This document shows, piece after piece, positions 27,291 through 36,214 of a stretch of DNA of 64,000 nt. The notes under the pieces were generated by a model that was not told where the DNA came from, did no database searches, and saw nothing but the letters and a program-made list of their open reading frames with translations. The first letter of the stretch is position 1, and each line of letters starts with the position of its first letter. A program made the translations under genes and the position numbers. The stretch comes from CBDDBH01 sp965225625 (GTDB lineage Bacteria; Pseudomonadota; Gammaproteobacteria; JADZEE01), in assembly GCA_965225625.1 (NCBI GenBank), contig CBDDBH010000016.1, positions 44,691 through 108,690 of the forward strand, written 5' to 3'.

Positions 27291-27692
27291 GTGTTTAAAA
27301 ACATAATAGATAAAGCAAAGGATGCCGCTTCTAAAGCAACGAAAGCAGCTTCCGACAGTTTATCAACCGCAAAGTCAAAATCTGAAGAAAAGGCGGAAGA
27401 GTATTGGCCAAGAATTGAAGCTACTATTTTAGAGAAGACTCTTCCTTTGGTAGAGGACAATCTTGAAAACGAAGAAAATTTAATTGCATTTCTTGAAAAA
27501 GCGTACCATGTGCTTCCTGCTGTAATACGCGTTGCACTTTCACGTGGAAAGTTCATTGAATTTTGTATACTTAAAAAAGAACCTCTTTTAGAAAAAATTA
27601 AAAAATATAAGTCAGAAAAAGAGCGTAGCCAAAACGGCGATCTTTTACTGGAAGAAAATATTAATGAACTAAAAGAGATTGATGATAAATGA
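27291..27692 (+). CDS. Hypothetical AT-rich protein, helical
   Basis: A 133-residue, lysine- and glutamate-rich protein starting at GTG 27291 with a weak GGAG upstream. The N-terminus (MFKNIIDKAKDAASKATKAAS) looks amphipathic and coiled-coil-like; no known domain is recognised. Base use is clearly more AT-rich than the neighbours, suggesting separate acquisition. An opposite-strand frame of similar length exists but has poorer composition. No signal peptide or membrane helix is seen. Confidence 0.55.
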   Translation: MFKNIIDKAKDAASKATKAASDSLSTAKSKSEEKAEEYWPRIEATILEKTLPLVEDNLENEENLIAFLEKAYHVLPAVIRVALSRGKFIEFCILKKEPLLEKIKKYKSEKERSQNGDLLLEENINELKEIDDK

Positions 27693-27890
27693 GGAATATG
27701 TGTCATCGCACTCGTAAAAACTTGGCTAACAATATGCTCAACTTGACAGGTGCAAAAAACGCGCCTGCAAGTTAGCTATGTCGTTAAAGCCCAAGTTCAA
27801 GGCAATGTCTAATCGTTATTCTCAATATTTAGATGTTCCCTGGCATCGACGCTCCTCTGTAAATAGACCCTGTTTCTTGCTTGGCATTAT

Positions 27891-27926
<36 letters not shown>

Positions 27927-28195
27927 CTACTTTTGGTTGTCAGTCTAAACGTCCTACTAGCGGATGTTTACTACAACAGACATGATGCCGATGGAAACTT
28001 GGAGGTGTGGGGATGGGGAGGCAAAGCCATAGCACTTGTGGTACTAATCGGGGTACTAGGGTTTTGCTATTCCCTGTTTGCCGCAGACCGTGCGATGCAA
28101 GAGTCGGTTGTTAGAGGGCAGCGCGACGATGGTCACGAAGCGCTGTTAAACTTGGCAATCAAGCAAGACCGGTACTACTCCACCGTCACCCCCCC

Positions 28196-28233
28196 TCGGT
28201 ACGCGTCATCTCCCTCGGTACGCGTCATCTCCC
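28196..28233 (+). repeat. 19-bp perfect tandem duplication
   Basis: TCGGTACGCGTCATCTCCC occurs twice in direct succession. As 19 is not a multiple of 3 it causes a frameshift in the surrounding gene. Confidence 0.9.
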
Positions 28234-28554
28234 TCGGAATTGGGCTACGAAACTCCAGCGCTCTCGGACAACGGTTACTGGCTGCTGGGGATCGGGTCAG
28301 TCGGGCCAGAGGGGTATTCGATCTACGCAGAAAAGATCGAGGCCAAGGGACTTAAGGATTCGGAGTGTCCGGTATTGCGATGGGACAGCTGGGGCTTGGA
28401 CGATACGCGGAAAACTCCCGAGCAGTGCTGGTAGAGTGCGGCTCGGGCCTTTATCTGGAGGCGCATAGGTACTAAATACTGTAGGTACTCGGGCAGAAAT
28501 CAGTAAGATGCCCCAGTGCTACAATTTAATGGCGAGCATTCGGGGGGACATCGC

Positions 28555-30366
28555 TTGGCCGACAACCCGTCACTGATACAACAGTTAGTCCATAGAAAGA
28601 TGTTCCGCATCACGTTGGGCTATCTCGCCGTGGCGTGGCTGCTGTGGCAGGTGGTTGATACGACCTGTCCGACCTTCGATTGCTCACAAGACTTTCAAAA
28701 ATCCATCTTCTGGTTTCTGGTGGCCGGGTTACCCATCACGCTGGCGATTGCATGGGTGAATTGGCGCACGGCCATATTGGTAGGTACAGGAATACTGGCC
28801 GGTGCCACGGTGATGTTTTTCGTGATGCGCGGCCCGGCCATTGAGCCTGAAACAGTCGCTGTTACGCCGCCAGTTGAAGTCGCTCAAATTGCCCCACCTA
28901 CCGTCGAGGAAAAATCTATAGCGGTGCTGCCGTTTGAGGATATGAGTGAGGCGGGTGACCAGGGGTATTTTGGTGATGGTGTGGCAGAGGAAATCCTTAA
29001 TGCATTGGTGAAACTACCTGAACTGCGCGTGGCTGCTCGCACCTCGGCGTTTACGTTGCGGGGACAGAGCGTCGATGTAGTAGGCGAGAAGCTGAACGTC
29101 AACCATGTTCTGGAGGGCAGTATCAGAAAGGCTGGTGACCGTCTGCGTATTACCGCTCAGTTAATCAAAGTGGGTGATGGTTTTCATCTGTGGTCCGAGT
29201 CCTATGACCGCGAACTTACGGACATCTTTGCCATACAGGATGAGATAGCCAAAGCAGTCGTTGATGCACTGAAGGTAGAACTGGGTATTGCCGCAGGCAG
29301 TTCATTCGTACATGTCGGCACTCGCAACCGCGAGGCATATGACTGGTATCTGCGCGGTAAGGATGCGGTGGTTGCAGGTTCGCCAGCGGGTTTCCAACGC
29401 GGCGTCGAATACTTCAACCACGCGATTGAGGTTGACCCGGAGTATGCCGATGCCTACGCCTATCTCGCTTACGCGCACACATATCAACATTCGTTTATAC
29501 CCTACAGCGCATTGGCGCCAGCCATCCAACAAGCCTATTCGCAGGCTCTAGAATTGGAGCCATTACACAGTGACGCGCTGTGCGTACAGGGCTATGACAA
29601 GATGTATTCCGATTGGGACTGGGCCGAGGCGGGGAAGCTATTTCGAGCAGGGACACACGACGGGACGGTGAATGACGTTTGTTTTGGAACCTATGTCGAT
29701 TTTTATCTCGCGGCGCTCGGCCAGTACGACGAGGCAATAGCACTACTCCGCGCTGCTGAGCAGGCCGACCCGTTGAATCTCACGATTAAATCGGGGCTCG
29801 GTTATTATCTTGGTGTTTATGGCAGCGAGTGGGAGGGAGGGAGCAGCTATTTCCGGGCAGTACTCGACGCCGCGCCTGACCATATGTACGCGCTCCTCGG
29901 CCTTACTCAAACACACCTCAACGCGGGACAAATAAGCAAAGCAGAATCGCCACTGGCACATCTTGAAAAATTGAGAGCACCGAACGCGTATCAGTTTGCC
30001 GTGTGGTTACGAGTTGAACTTGAAGTTCTCGGTGGTGAAAGTGACAAGGCCCAATCTGTCTATGATGAGGGACGGCGCGTTGCGGAGAGCGGAGCCAACA
30101 CATCACCGGTTCTGTGGAATGCCCTGGGGTTCGCAGCAGTGTCATTGGGCCATATAGAAGAAGCAATAGCCTTGTTCAACCGCGCTTTCGACGCGGGGGT
30201 GCCAGGTGTCGTCTATATCCGCCCGTTCGTAACGTTGTTGCCACCGTTTACCCAAGGCCACGGCCCCGCCCTCATGGCCCACCCCGACTTCCAGGCATTC
30301 CTCGCCAAGATGAACCTCGACGATGCGTCGATAGCGGCGTTGGAGGCGGCTGAGGCGGGGGAGTAA
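28555..30366 (+). CDS. TolB-like/TPR membrane protein, copy 1
   Basis: The 603-residue protein has three N-terminal TM segments (YLAVAWLLWQVVD, SIFWFLVAGLPITLAIAW, AILVGTGILAGATVMFF). Next comes a TolB-N/FlgO-like domain starting EKSIAVLPFEDMSEAGDQGYF, with VNHVLEGSIRK and a FHLWSESYDRELTDIFAIQDEIA block, and then several TPR repeats. Such proteins are often annotated as adenylate cyclase or TPR proteins, but no cyclase domain is present here. TTG 28555 is chosen because the two paralogues share the same GGGGGAC-x(5)-TTGGCCGACAAC start context. It is the only intact copy of three in this element (others 37917 and 41020). Role unknown; possibly a membrane-anchored assembly or signalling protein. 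Confidence 0.8.
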   Translation: MADNPSLIQQLVHRKMFRITLGYLAVAWLLWQVVDTTCPTFDCSQDFQKSIFWFLVAGLPITLAIAWVNWRTAILVGTGILAGATVMFFVMRGPAIEPETVAVTPPVEVAQIAPPTVEEKSIAVLPFEDMSEAGDQGYFGDGVAEEILNALVKLPELRVAARTSAFTLRGQSVDVVGEKLNVNHVLEGSIRKAGDRLRITAQLIKVGDGFHLWSESYDRELTDIFAIQDEIAKAVVDALKVELGIAAGSSFVHVGTRNREAYDWYLRGKDAVVAGSPAGFQRGVEYFNHAIEVDPEYADAYAYLAYAHTYQHSFIPYSALAPAIQQAYSQALELEPLHSDALCVQGYDKMYSDWDWAEAGKLFRAGTHDGTVNDVCFGTYVDFYLAALGQYDEAIALLRAAEQADPLNLTIKSGLGYYLGVYGSEWEGGSSYFRAVLDAAPDHMYALLGLTQTHLNAGQISKAESPLAHLEKLRAPNAYQFAVWLRVELEVLGGESDKAQSVYDEGRRVAESGANTSPVLWNALGFAAVSLGHIEEAIALFNRAFDAGVPGVVYIRPFVTLLPPFTQGHGPALMAHPDFQAFLAKMNLDDASIAALEAAEAGE

Positions 30367-30402
30367 CTGCGCTATTCCAAAGCGAGAACCTTGTCGTAAT
30401 AG

Positions 30403-30735
30403 TCAGTGTACGGTTGGCCCTTCGAGTAACCCATCTACTATTTCAACAAATTCGGGGTCAAATCCCGTGTGGCCCACGTCCTTCCACCATTTGCGGGTCC
30501 GCGTTGTACCTAGCGAAAGAGGAATGACATATTGATAAGTCCGCCAAGCGGTTTCATCCAGAACGCCATTTTGAAATTGAAACCACTGATATTCCCGAGA
30601 GCGCATGACTGAAAGCAGGTGAGCATGAAGCCGCATCATGCGCTCCGGTGATAGTTCACCCTCTGCGACGAAATCCACAAATATGCTCGGGTTTGCTTTT
30701 ACATCGGGAAAATTGTGGATTTCAGAATCCAACAT
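30403..30735 (-). CDS. One-TM small-protein family, probably 5'-truncated
   Basis: The 110-residue product resembles the C-terminal two thirds of the proteins at 33485, 34052 and 35196 (helical, with YQWFQFQNGVLDETAW close to YFQWQEGAVDATIW). It lacks their N-terminal membrane helix. Either the start was lost or this is a soluble variant. It is convergent with the TolB/TPR gene, whose stop lies 37 nt away. Function unknown. Confidence 0.5.
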   Translation of the reverse strand: MLDSEIHNFPDVKANPSIFVDFVAEGELSPERMMRLHAHLLSVMRSREYQWFQFQNGVLDETAWRTYQYVIPLSLGTTRTRKWWKDVGHTGFDPEFVEIVDGLLEGPTVH

Positions 30736-30773
30736 CGATTGGCGTGTTTGTGAATGTATTGCGGAACTAGAGA

Positions 30774-32057
30774 CTACACTTCTTTAACTTTACTTTCGTT
30801 GTGCAGAAACCAAACTGTTAAAACTAGGGTGAGGATACCCGATAACATAATTAACAATAATACCGGTCCCCAGCCCATCGAGTCAGCAACTCTTCCAGTG
30901 ATAATCCCAAAGACTGCAGAGGCGAAATAGCCCCCGATATCTAAAATGGAAATTAATATTCCTGAAAATGGGCCTCCAAATTTTATTGAAAAAATACTCA
31001 TTGGTAAATAATAAGCTGGTGCCACAGAAAGTCCGAAAATTAATAAGCAAATATAGATGACAAAAATATTTATCGAAGATGTGAATGCAAAATTGGAAAT
31101 ATTATAAATAATTAAAATACAAAGAACAGCAGTACCCAAGGAAATACCAATAACTTTGGTCATTGCATTTTTAGATAATGCATCAAATATATAACCACCG
31201 GCTAAAACAGCGACAATGGAGCCTAATGGAAATGCACTTGCTGTCATAACGGCGCTGGCCTCTGATATATCTAATGATTCTTTTAAAAAAATTGGCACAA
31301 AATTCAAAAAATCTGTCATTATTGTTAGCCCCATCATTGCTAAAAAAATCAACCGAACTCTTGGGCTTTTAAGAAAATTCAATAAGGCAAATTTTAAAGT
31401 CTTATCGTAAAATGGGTGATCTAAGTATTGCGATGATTCTTGCAATTGAGTCTGTTCATCTTGTTGACTGTCATTTGGTTTTTCTTGAACCCGTAAATAC
31501 CAAATGACAGTCATTAGGATGCCTGTGCTAGCAGCAAAATAAAGAATATATTGCCAGGTCAGATAGTTTAATAAAAAGCCTAAACCCAGTGTCGCAACAA
31601 TGGTTCCAAAACGGCTGGAAGTTGCGACATAACCCCAGGCCCGGCCATGCTGAGAGGAGTGATACCAATTGCCAATTAATTTAGCTAAGGATGGCCAACC
31701 CCCTGCTTTGGCAAGGGCCAAACTGAAAAAAATCATTAGAAACGCAAAGTAATTGAAGCTAAAACCAAAAAATACAATACCAATACTTAAAATTAACAGA
31801 CCCAACAAAAAACTGATTTTCCCGCCAAATCTATCGGCACACAAGCCAAATAAAATTTTTCCGAGTATTCCGCCAATACTGCCACTTGCCAAAATTTCGC
31901 CAAATTGAGTTTTACTTATAGCAACTGCAGGGTCTGAAATTAACGAAGGTGACACCACTATGATGCTGTATTTCATAAACATCGACACGGCATAACCAAA
32001 ATACATCAAGACCAAGAATTTTATATGTGAAACCGTAAATTTGGCCGTTTTTTCCAT
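30774..32057 (-). CDS. MFS transporter
   Basis: A 427-residue, highly hydrophobic protein with about 12 TM helices and major-facilitator patterns: GKILFGLCADRFGGK between TM2 and TM3, and GRAWGYVATSSRFG in the TM4-5 region, somewhat like the organophosphate/phosphate antiporter branch. ATG 32057 (MEKTAKF) is preferred to 32093. The DNA is much more AT-rich than surrounding cargo, as is the MscS fragment just upstream, so both probably came from a different donor in one event. Substrate unknown. Confidence 0.85.
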   Translation of the reverse strand: MEKTAKFTVSHIKFLVLMYFGYAVSMFMKYSIIVVSPSLISDPAVAISKTQFGEILASGSIGGILGKILFGLCADRFGGKISFLLGLLILSIGIVFFGFSFNYFAFLMIFFSLALAKAGGWPSLAKLIGNWYHSSQHGRAWGYVATSSRFGTIVATLGLGFLLNYLTWQYILYFAASTGILMTVIWYLRVQEKPNDSQQDEQTQLQESSQYLDHPFYDKTLKFALLNFLKSPRVRLIFLAMMGLTIMTDFLNFVPIFLKESLDISEASAVMTASAFPLGSIVAVLAGGYIFDALSKNAMTKVIGISLGTAVLCILIIYNISNFAFTSSINIFVIYICLLIFGLSVAPAYYLPMSIFSIKFGGPFSGILISILDIGGYFASAVFGIITGRVADSMGWGPVLLLIMLSGILTLVLTVWFLHNESKVKEV

Positions 32058-32216
32058 GTAGTAGTTACATCCTGTGGCTGGTCTATAAGACACTGTATCT
32101 CACATTTTTAGATAATTAGCATCGGTTAAAAACAAACAGAAACAAGATTGTATTGTTTCTACTTCCAAAATATGCTTGCTTTGATAAATCAATCTTGAAA
32201 GTAAAAAAGGAGACGA

Positions 32217-32590
32217 ATGGGCGAATTATTGTGAAAAATAGAAGTCTATGTCCTTGCTCACTATCTGAAGTGGCTAATCTTTCCAATTATTCTAATCGTG
32301 GGGTCTTTTTTGATCAAAATGGCTAATAAATATATAGCTCGTTTTTTTTTGAATATGACCGAACTATAGAGGTACTGATCCAGAAAACGGTGAATGTTTT
32401 TCTTTGCATAGTCGTGTTTATTATTACACTTGCAAATATTGGTTTTGATGTCTCAGGATTTATTGCTGGTCTCGGAGTAATGGGTTTTATTGTTGGTTTT
32501 GCCGTCAAAGATGTGCTTTCAAATCTTGCCGCTGGTATGTTTAAGGATAGGAAAATCAATTCGCGCCGTGCTCGGATTGTAGTTGTGTAG
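32217..32590 (+). pseudogene. MscS-type mechanosensitive channel fragment
   Basis: ATG 32217 follows AAGGAG at good spacing. The frame has a TGA at codon 6, a shift in a T9 run near 32342, and then MscS-type sequence: QKTVNVFLCIVVFIITLANIGF and GLGVMGFIVGFAVKDVLSNL, the pore-lining helix. Similarity ends at about 32545, where AT-rich DNA joins GC-rich DNA of the neighbouring truncated gene. This is a deletion junction. Not functional. Confidence 0.75.
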
Positions 32591-32945
32591 TGGGGACTTT
32601 TTGGTCCCTGCGTGCGTGTCGCGCCGATGTTAACGGCGCGGGAGGTGTGTAAAGGGCCTGAAATGTCGTGCTGAAGCGTCCGGGGCCGGCACTGTGATGG
32701 GACGGTGTTAACGATACATCGGGAAAGGGGACGTTCAAATCCCAGTTTTCACGTTTACCGAAAGGTCCGCAGGTGGCCGATTTGAGTCCGTCACGACGCC
32801 ATTTGATGATTGATAGAATGTCCTCTTCGACGAGGGCAGAATTAAAAATGACACTGTCAGACAGTATTTCAATCGCCAGATACACCAGCGTCACCAGCAC
32901 CGCTGCCGAACTGATTAACTGACCCCAGGTTGCTATGTCTGACAT
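32556..32945 (-). pseudogene. Truncated one-TM small-protein gene
   Basis: The start (MSDIATWGQLISSAAVLVTLVYLAIEI) matches the N-terminal TM segment of the small-protein family at 33485, 34052 and 35196. The rest loses resemblance (SPHHSAGPGRFSTTF...), as if frameshifted, and it ends at the deletion junction with the MscS fragment. It lies 20 nt downstream of the three-TM gene on the same strand. Probably inactive. Confidence 0.55.
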
Positions 32946-32965
32946 GTTCATGATGTTACCTCCAG

Positions 32966-33376
32966 TTATTTCGCCCGACCCACATGGCGCTGGTGAAAGA
33001 AGAAGATGAGTGCGCCGATGTAGCTGACGATCAAAATAGCGACCAGACCGATTCGAATTATGGAAATCGTAAGCGCTCCCCAGCGTGTCGCCGCGGCGTG
33101 CCAGCCGACGCTCGATGTCTGCTCCGTCGCCCGTGCTGCTATTTGCATACCGATCGCAGCCCAGTCGTACCCGCTCCCGATCGCACTGCCCAGTTGGGCC
33201 AATGCCACGAGCGTGAACAGCCCAACGATGATCGGCACCATGCCCGACTTCAATTTGTCGGCGATAAGGTACGCCGATATAAGAAACGCAAAAAGCACCG
33301 CCACATAATTCGTAAACGCAGTTTGTAACATCGCGTTGTACTCGGCGAATGAGCTAATCAGTTCATAATCAGTCAT
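32966..33376 (-). CDS. Three-TM small membrane protein, family member 1
   Basis: A 136-residue protein of a family repeated five times in this element. Features: MTDYELISSF start, hydrophobic segments YVAVLFAFLISAYLIA, MVPIIVGLFTLVALAQL and IGLVAILIVSYIGALIFFF, and the conserved tail FFFHQRHVGRA. The upstream region shares GCGCAGGATACTGGGT with members at 37278 and 40362. It is divergent from the one-TM gene at 33485. No known domain; function unknown. Positively charged tail probably cytoplasmic. Confidence 0.75.
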   Translation of the reverse strand: MTDYELISSFAEYNAMLQTAFTNYVAVLFAFLISAYLIADKLKSGMVPIIVGLFTLVALAQLGSAIGSGYDWAAIGMQIAARATEQTSSVGWHAAATRWGALTISIIRIGLVAILIVSYIGALIFFFHQRHVGRAK

Positions 33377-33484
33377 CGTTGCTCCCCTTTATCTATAAGA
33401 ACTCCACCCAGTATCCTGCGCCGCAGTGGACAAATCCATTTGGGCTATGCTTGGGTAATCACATCAACGACCAAGGGGGAAATC

Positions 33485-33988
33485 ATGGAAGCCATCACAC
33501 TGGAGCAGTCTGCTTATCTGGCAGAGATAGTCGGGGTATTCGCTATCGTCGTTTCTCTCATCTACCTGACACTTCAGGTACGGCAGAACACCCGGTCAAC
33601 GCGATTGGAGACCGTCCAGGCCATTAACACCGAGTTCGTTAGTTGGATGGACATGATCGGGTCGAATCGAGAACTCACCGAAATCTACCATCGTGGACTA
33701 TTCGATTTGCAGAGTTTAGATGTGACGCAGCGACTACAGTTCTCGATAGCACTGTCACGCCTCTTTCGGACAATTCACGAGCTTTACTTCCAGTGGCAAG
33801 AAGGGGCAGTGGATGCCACGATTTGGCACTCGTGGACCGCCACATGCGCGGATGTATTGCAGTACCCCGGTTTTCAGGAAATCTGGAAGACACGACGCCA
33901 CCAATACGGAAAAGATTTTCAGAGCTTCATGGATAACCTCATCGAGGCAAAAGACACAAAACCCATACACGAACCGCCCGAGCAATAG
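33485..33988 (+). CDS. One-TM small-protein family, member A
   Basis: The 167-residue protein has one N-terminal TM helix (LAEIVGVFAIVVSLIYLTLQV) followed by VRQNT and a helical soluble part with LFRTIHELYFQWQEGAVD and PGFQEIWKTRRHQYGKDFQSFMD. GGGGGA lies just before ATG 33485. Relatives in this window are 34052, 35196 and partial copies at 30403, 32556 and 34519. The TM-QNT pattern recurs in many uncharacterised bacterial proteins. Function unknown. Confidence 0.72.
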   Translation: MEAITLEQSAYLAEIVGVFAIVVSLIYLTLQVRQNTRSTRLETVQAINTEFVSWMDMIGSNRELTEIYHRGLFDLQSLDVTQRLQFSIALSRLFRTIHELYFQWQEGAVDATIWHSWTATCADVLQYPGFQEIWKTRRHQYGKDFQSFMDNLIEAKDTKPIHEPPEQ

Positions 33989-34007
33989 CCGAGGGCGGCT
34001 TCAGCCT

Positions 34008-34023
34008 TGTGCGCTATCCTTCC
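34008..34023 (+). promoter_or_regulatory. Promoter-like 16-mer TGTGCGCTATCCTTCC
   Basis: Identical to 35156-35171. Both lie about 40 nt before the start codon of a one-TM family gene. TATCCT may be a -10 element. Confidence 0.5.
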
Positions 34024-34051
34024 GGTATCAACCCACCGGGAGGTGCGCGCT

Positions 34052-34522
34052 ATGGTCAGCCTTGAGAAAACGTATTACATAACCCAAATCGTTGCAGTGA
34101 TTGCCCTCATTGTGTCGCTGCTCTATGTGGGGCTGCAGGTGCAGCAGAACACTCACGAGATGCAGTTAGGCACGATGCGGACAGCGGCGAGCCAATGGAT
34201 ACAGGTCCAAAGCCTCATCGTACAAAGCTCAGAATTTTCAGACCTCAAACTGCGTGCAGAAACGGATTTCACAAATCTTAATCAATCCGAACGCGCCCGC
34301 ATCATGGCGTACATCAGCAGTTGGACAATAATGAATGAGGCCGATTGGGTTGCCGCCGAGCAAGGTGTTTTTCTCAATATATTGGCCGGGATGAGGGACG
34401 ACTTGAAGCTACGTCTGCGGTTGCCCGTTTACCGAGAATATTTCAAAGAATACGGCTCACGGCATCATACGCCTGGTTATTTCGACTTCATTAACTCCCT
34501 TATCCAGGAGGACCCATCATGA
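34052..34522 (+). CDS. One-TM small-protein family, member B
   Basis: The 156-residue protein has an N-terminal TM helix (IVAVIALIVSLLYVGLQV) followed by QQNTHEMQLGTMRTAASQW, then a helical part ending PGYFDFINSLIQ. GGGAGGT lies 8 nt before ATG 34052. The promoter-like 16-mer at 34008 precedes it. Its stop overlaps the ATG of a 22-codon remnant of another family member. Function unknown. Confidence 0.72.
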   Translation: MVSLEKTYYITQIVAVIALIVSLLYVGLQVQQNTHEMQLGTMRTAASQWIQVQSLIVQSSEFSDLKLRAETDFTNLNQSERARIMAYISSWTIMNEADWVAAEQGVFLNILAGMRDDLKLRLRLPVYREYFKEYGSRHHTPGYFDFINSLIQEDPS

Positions 34523-34584
34523 AAATGGAAACTGCGTATTACACGAGCCAACTGGTGGTTGCGGTGATGTCGAGCCGGTGCTGA
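34519..34584 (+). pseudogene. Remnant of a one-TM family gene (first 20 codons)
   Basis: METAYYTSQLVVAVM resembles the start of member B (MVSLEKTYYITQIVAVIA). It overlaps the preceding stop as ATGA and then ends at a TGA where unrelated DNA begins. This suggests a tandem copy was deleted. Confidence 0.55.
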
Positions 34585-34623
34585 AGCGGACGAGCCGAAC
34601 GACGGTATCCGCCAGCGCGACAT

Positions 34624-35001
34624 TCACAACGCCTTGGTCTGTTTCACGAACGTCTGCTTGCGAACGATCTTGTCGCCCTCGAAGTGGAGCAGATCGAGAC
34701 CTTTCAGTGAGACCGGGGTACCGTCGTTCTCCATGTGCACGGTCCAGCCGCTCATGACCTTGCCGGTCTCGGGATCGATAAAGGTGTCGTCCTCAATGAA
34801 CTCCATCTTCCCGTACTTGCCCTCAAACTGCGGCACGAATGCCTCCCGGATCGCATCCCTGCCTTCGTTGATCTTGCCGTGCAGCTCGTCGTACACGGCG
34901 TCCTCGGTGAAATACGACATGACGTCATCGAGATCGTTGCGATTGAATGCATCGAGGAATTTCAGTGTGATGGCATAAAGTTCGCTGTGTCGATCGGACA
35001 T
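34624..35001 (-). CDS. SnoaL/NTF2-like protein 1
   Basis: The 125-residue protein has the NTF2-like fold pattern: an N-terminal helix LKFLDAFNRNDLDDVMSYFTEDAVY, a GRDAIREAF helix and later strands with WTVHMENDGTP and LDLLHFEGDKIVRKQTF. NTF2-like proteins are small cone-shaped proteins that bind or convert small molecules; no catalytic residues can be assigned. It lies between one-TM family genes on the opposite strand. A second, diverged NTF2-like gene is at 41703. Confidence 0.8.
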   Translation of the reverse strand: MSDRHSELYAITLKFLDAFNRNDLDDVMSYFTEDAVYDELHGKINEGRDAIREAFVPQFEGKYGKMEFIEDDTFIDPETGKVMSGWTVHMENDGTPVSLKGLDLLHFEGDKIVRKQTFVKQTKAL

Positions 35002-35155
35002 AGGTGTTTTCCTCGGTTCGATTCAGGGTGGATCGTACAGCCTTCTTCGCGCAAGTATAGGTTCCAACCCTCGCCGAGACCCCCTCAGCGCAAACGAAGG
35101 ATACAAAACCCCTCTAGGTGTGCCGCCCGAGCTGTAACTCAGAGTGACATCCGGC

Positions 35156-35171
35156 TGTGCGCTATCCTTCC
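35156..35171 (+). promoter_or_regulatory. Promoter-like 16-mer, second copy
   Basis: Exact copy of 34008-34023, 25 nt before ATG 35196 of another one-TM family gene. Confidence 0.5.
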
Positions 35172-35195
35172 CCTATCCACCAACGGGAGGAAGCC

Positions 35196-35660
35196 ATGAA
35201 CACCGAGAAGATGAGTCACGTGGTATCGATGACGGCCAATGTGGGTGTGCTGATTGGGCTGTCGTTATTGGTGTATGAGTTGAACCAGAATAATCAGCAT
35301 TTGCAGCAGCAAGCGGAGTTTGTCGCGTTTCAAATGCGGGTGCAAACGTTCCAGGGGCTGGCGGGAAATGCAGAGATCGGACGACTTGTCTATAGCAATT
35401 TGAGTGATCAACCATTAACCGAGGTGGATAAAACACGCAGACTGGATTGGTTTTCCAGCCTATTTGCGACGTGGCAATGGGAATTTGAACGCCAACGATC
35501 TGGACTGATTAAGCAATTCGACTCACTTACACATATGGCAGCAGTTTATCGGGATTATTTTCAGTTTTCAGAAGCTGAACACGCTTGGCACAAACGCAAG
35601 CACTATTTCGCAGCAGATTTCGTCGAGTTCATGGACACCCAGGTCATCGGTCCCGGATAG
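35196..35660 (+). CDS. One-TM small-protein family, member C
   Basis: A 154-residue protein: N-terminal TM helix (VSMTANVGVLIGLSLLVYEL) followed by NQNNQHLQQQAEF, then a helical part with WEFERQRSGLIKQF and HKRKHYFAADFVEFMDTQVIG. GGGAGGAAG precedes ATG 35196 at good spacing. It is followed by a three-TM gene on the same strand 56 nt away. Function unknown. Confidence 0.72.
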   Translation: MNTEKMSHVVSMTANVGVLIGLSLLVYELNQNNQHLQQQAEFVAFQMRVQTFQGLAGNAEIGRLVYSNLSDQPLTEVDKTRRLDWFSSLFATWQWEFERQRSGLIKQFDSLTHMAAVYRDYFQFSEAEHAWHKRKHYFAADFVEFMDTQVIGPG

Positions 35661-35716
35661 ACTCCCCATCGCCAGTCTGCGAAGCTCCCCTGACCACATC
35701 AGCAGGGAGAGTTGCG

Positions 35717-36121
35717 ATGAGTGATTATGAGATGGTTAACCTATTTCTGGATTTCTATAACCACGCGCTGGGATTTTTCGAGACCTTTATTACGGCTCTA
35801 TTCGCGATACTGGTAACGGGCTATTTCGTGGGGCCAAAGCTAACCCGCACGATGGTGGTCATCATTGTCGGCCTGTTCACACTGGTCACCATGGTGATGA
35901 CCTGGCATGTCCTTAGCGCGTATTCAGACGCTGCTCGATTGGCGCTGGAGATTTTGAAATCGCAAGGCAACCCGGATTCAACGATTATCTGGATGTTTGA
36001 GGGCAACCTACCGACGGCATTTCGTTATATGACCCCGGTGGTTGCCGGCATTGTCATGACTGGCTACGTGGCGGCGTTGGTGTTCTTTTTCCACGCACGG
36101 CACCACGACGTTACGAAATGA
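35717..36121 (+). CDS. Three-TM small membrane protein, family member 2
   Basis: The 134-residue protein begins MSDYEMVNLF and has TM segments FITALFAILVTGYFVG, MVVIIVGLFTLVTMVM and MTPVVAGIVMTGYVAALVFFF, with tail HARHHDVTK. It is the most diverged member at the tail. Its stop overlaps an ATG that opens a 20-codon remnant carrying the tail of another member. It lies upstream of methyltransferase 1 on the same strand. Function unknown. Confidence 0.72.
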   Translation: MSDYEMVNLFLDFYNHALGFFETFITALFAILVTGYFVGPKLTRTMVVIIVGLFTLVTMVMTWHVLSAYSDAARLALEILKSQGNPDSTIIWMFEGNLPTAFRYMTPVVAGIVMTGYVAALVFFFHARHHDVTK

Positions 36122-36180
36122 GCTACCTCGCCGCCCTCGTGTTCTTCTTCTACATCCGGCATCATCCGAGGGAGGTGTAG
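36118..36180 (+). pseudogene. Remnant tail of a three-TM family gene
   Basis: Twenty codons, MSYLAALVFFFYIRHHPREV, equal the last TM and tail of the three-TM family. It overlaps the preceding stop (ATGA). A very similar remnant precedes methyltransferase 2 at 42165. A lost family copy once lay directly upstream of both methyltransferases. Confidence 0.6.
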
Positions 36181-36214
36181 GCAGACGAATAATCGCAGTC
36201 TGGAGGAATTTCCT

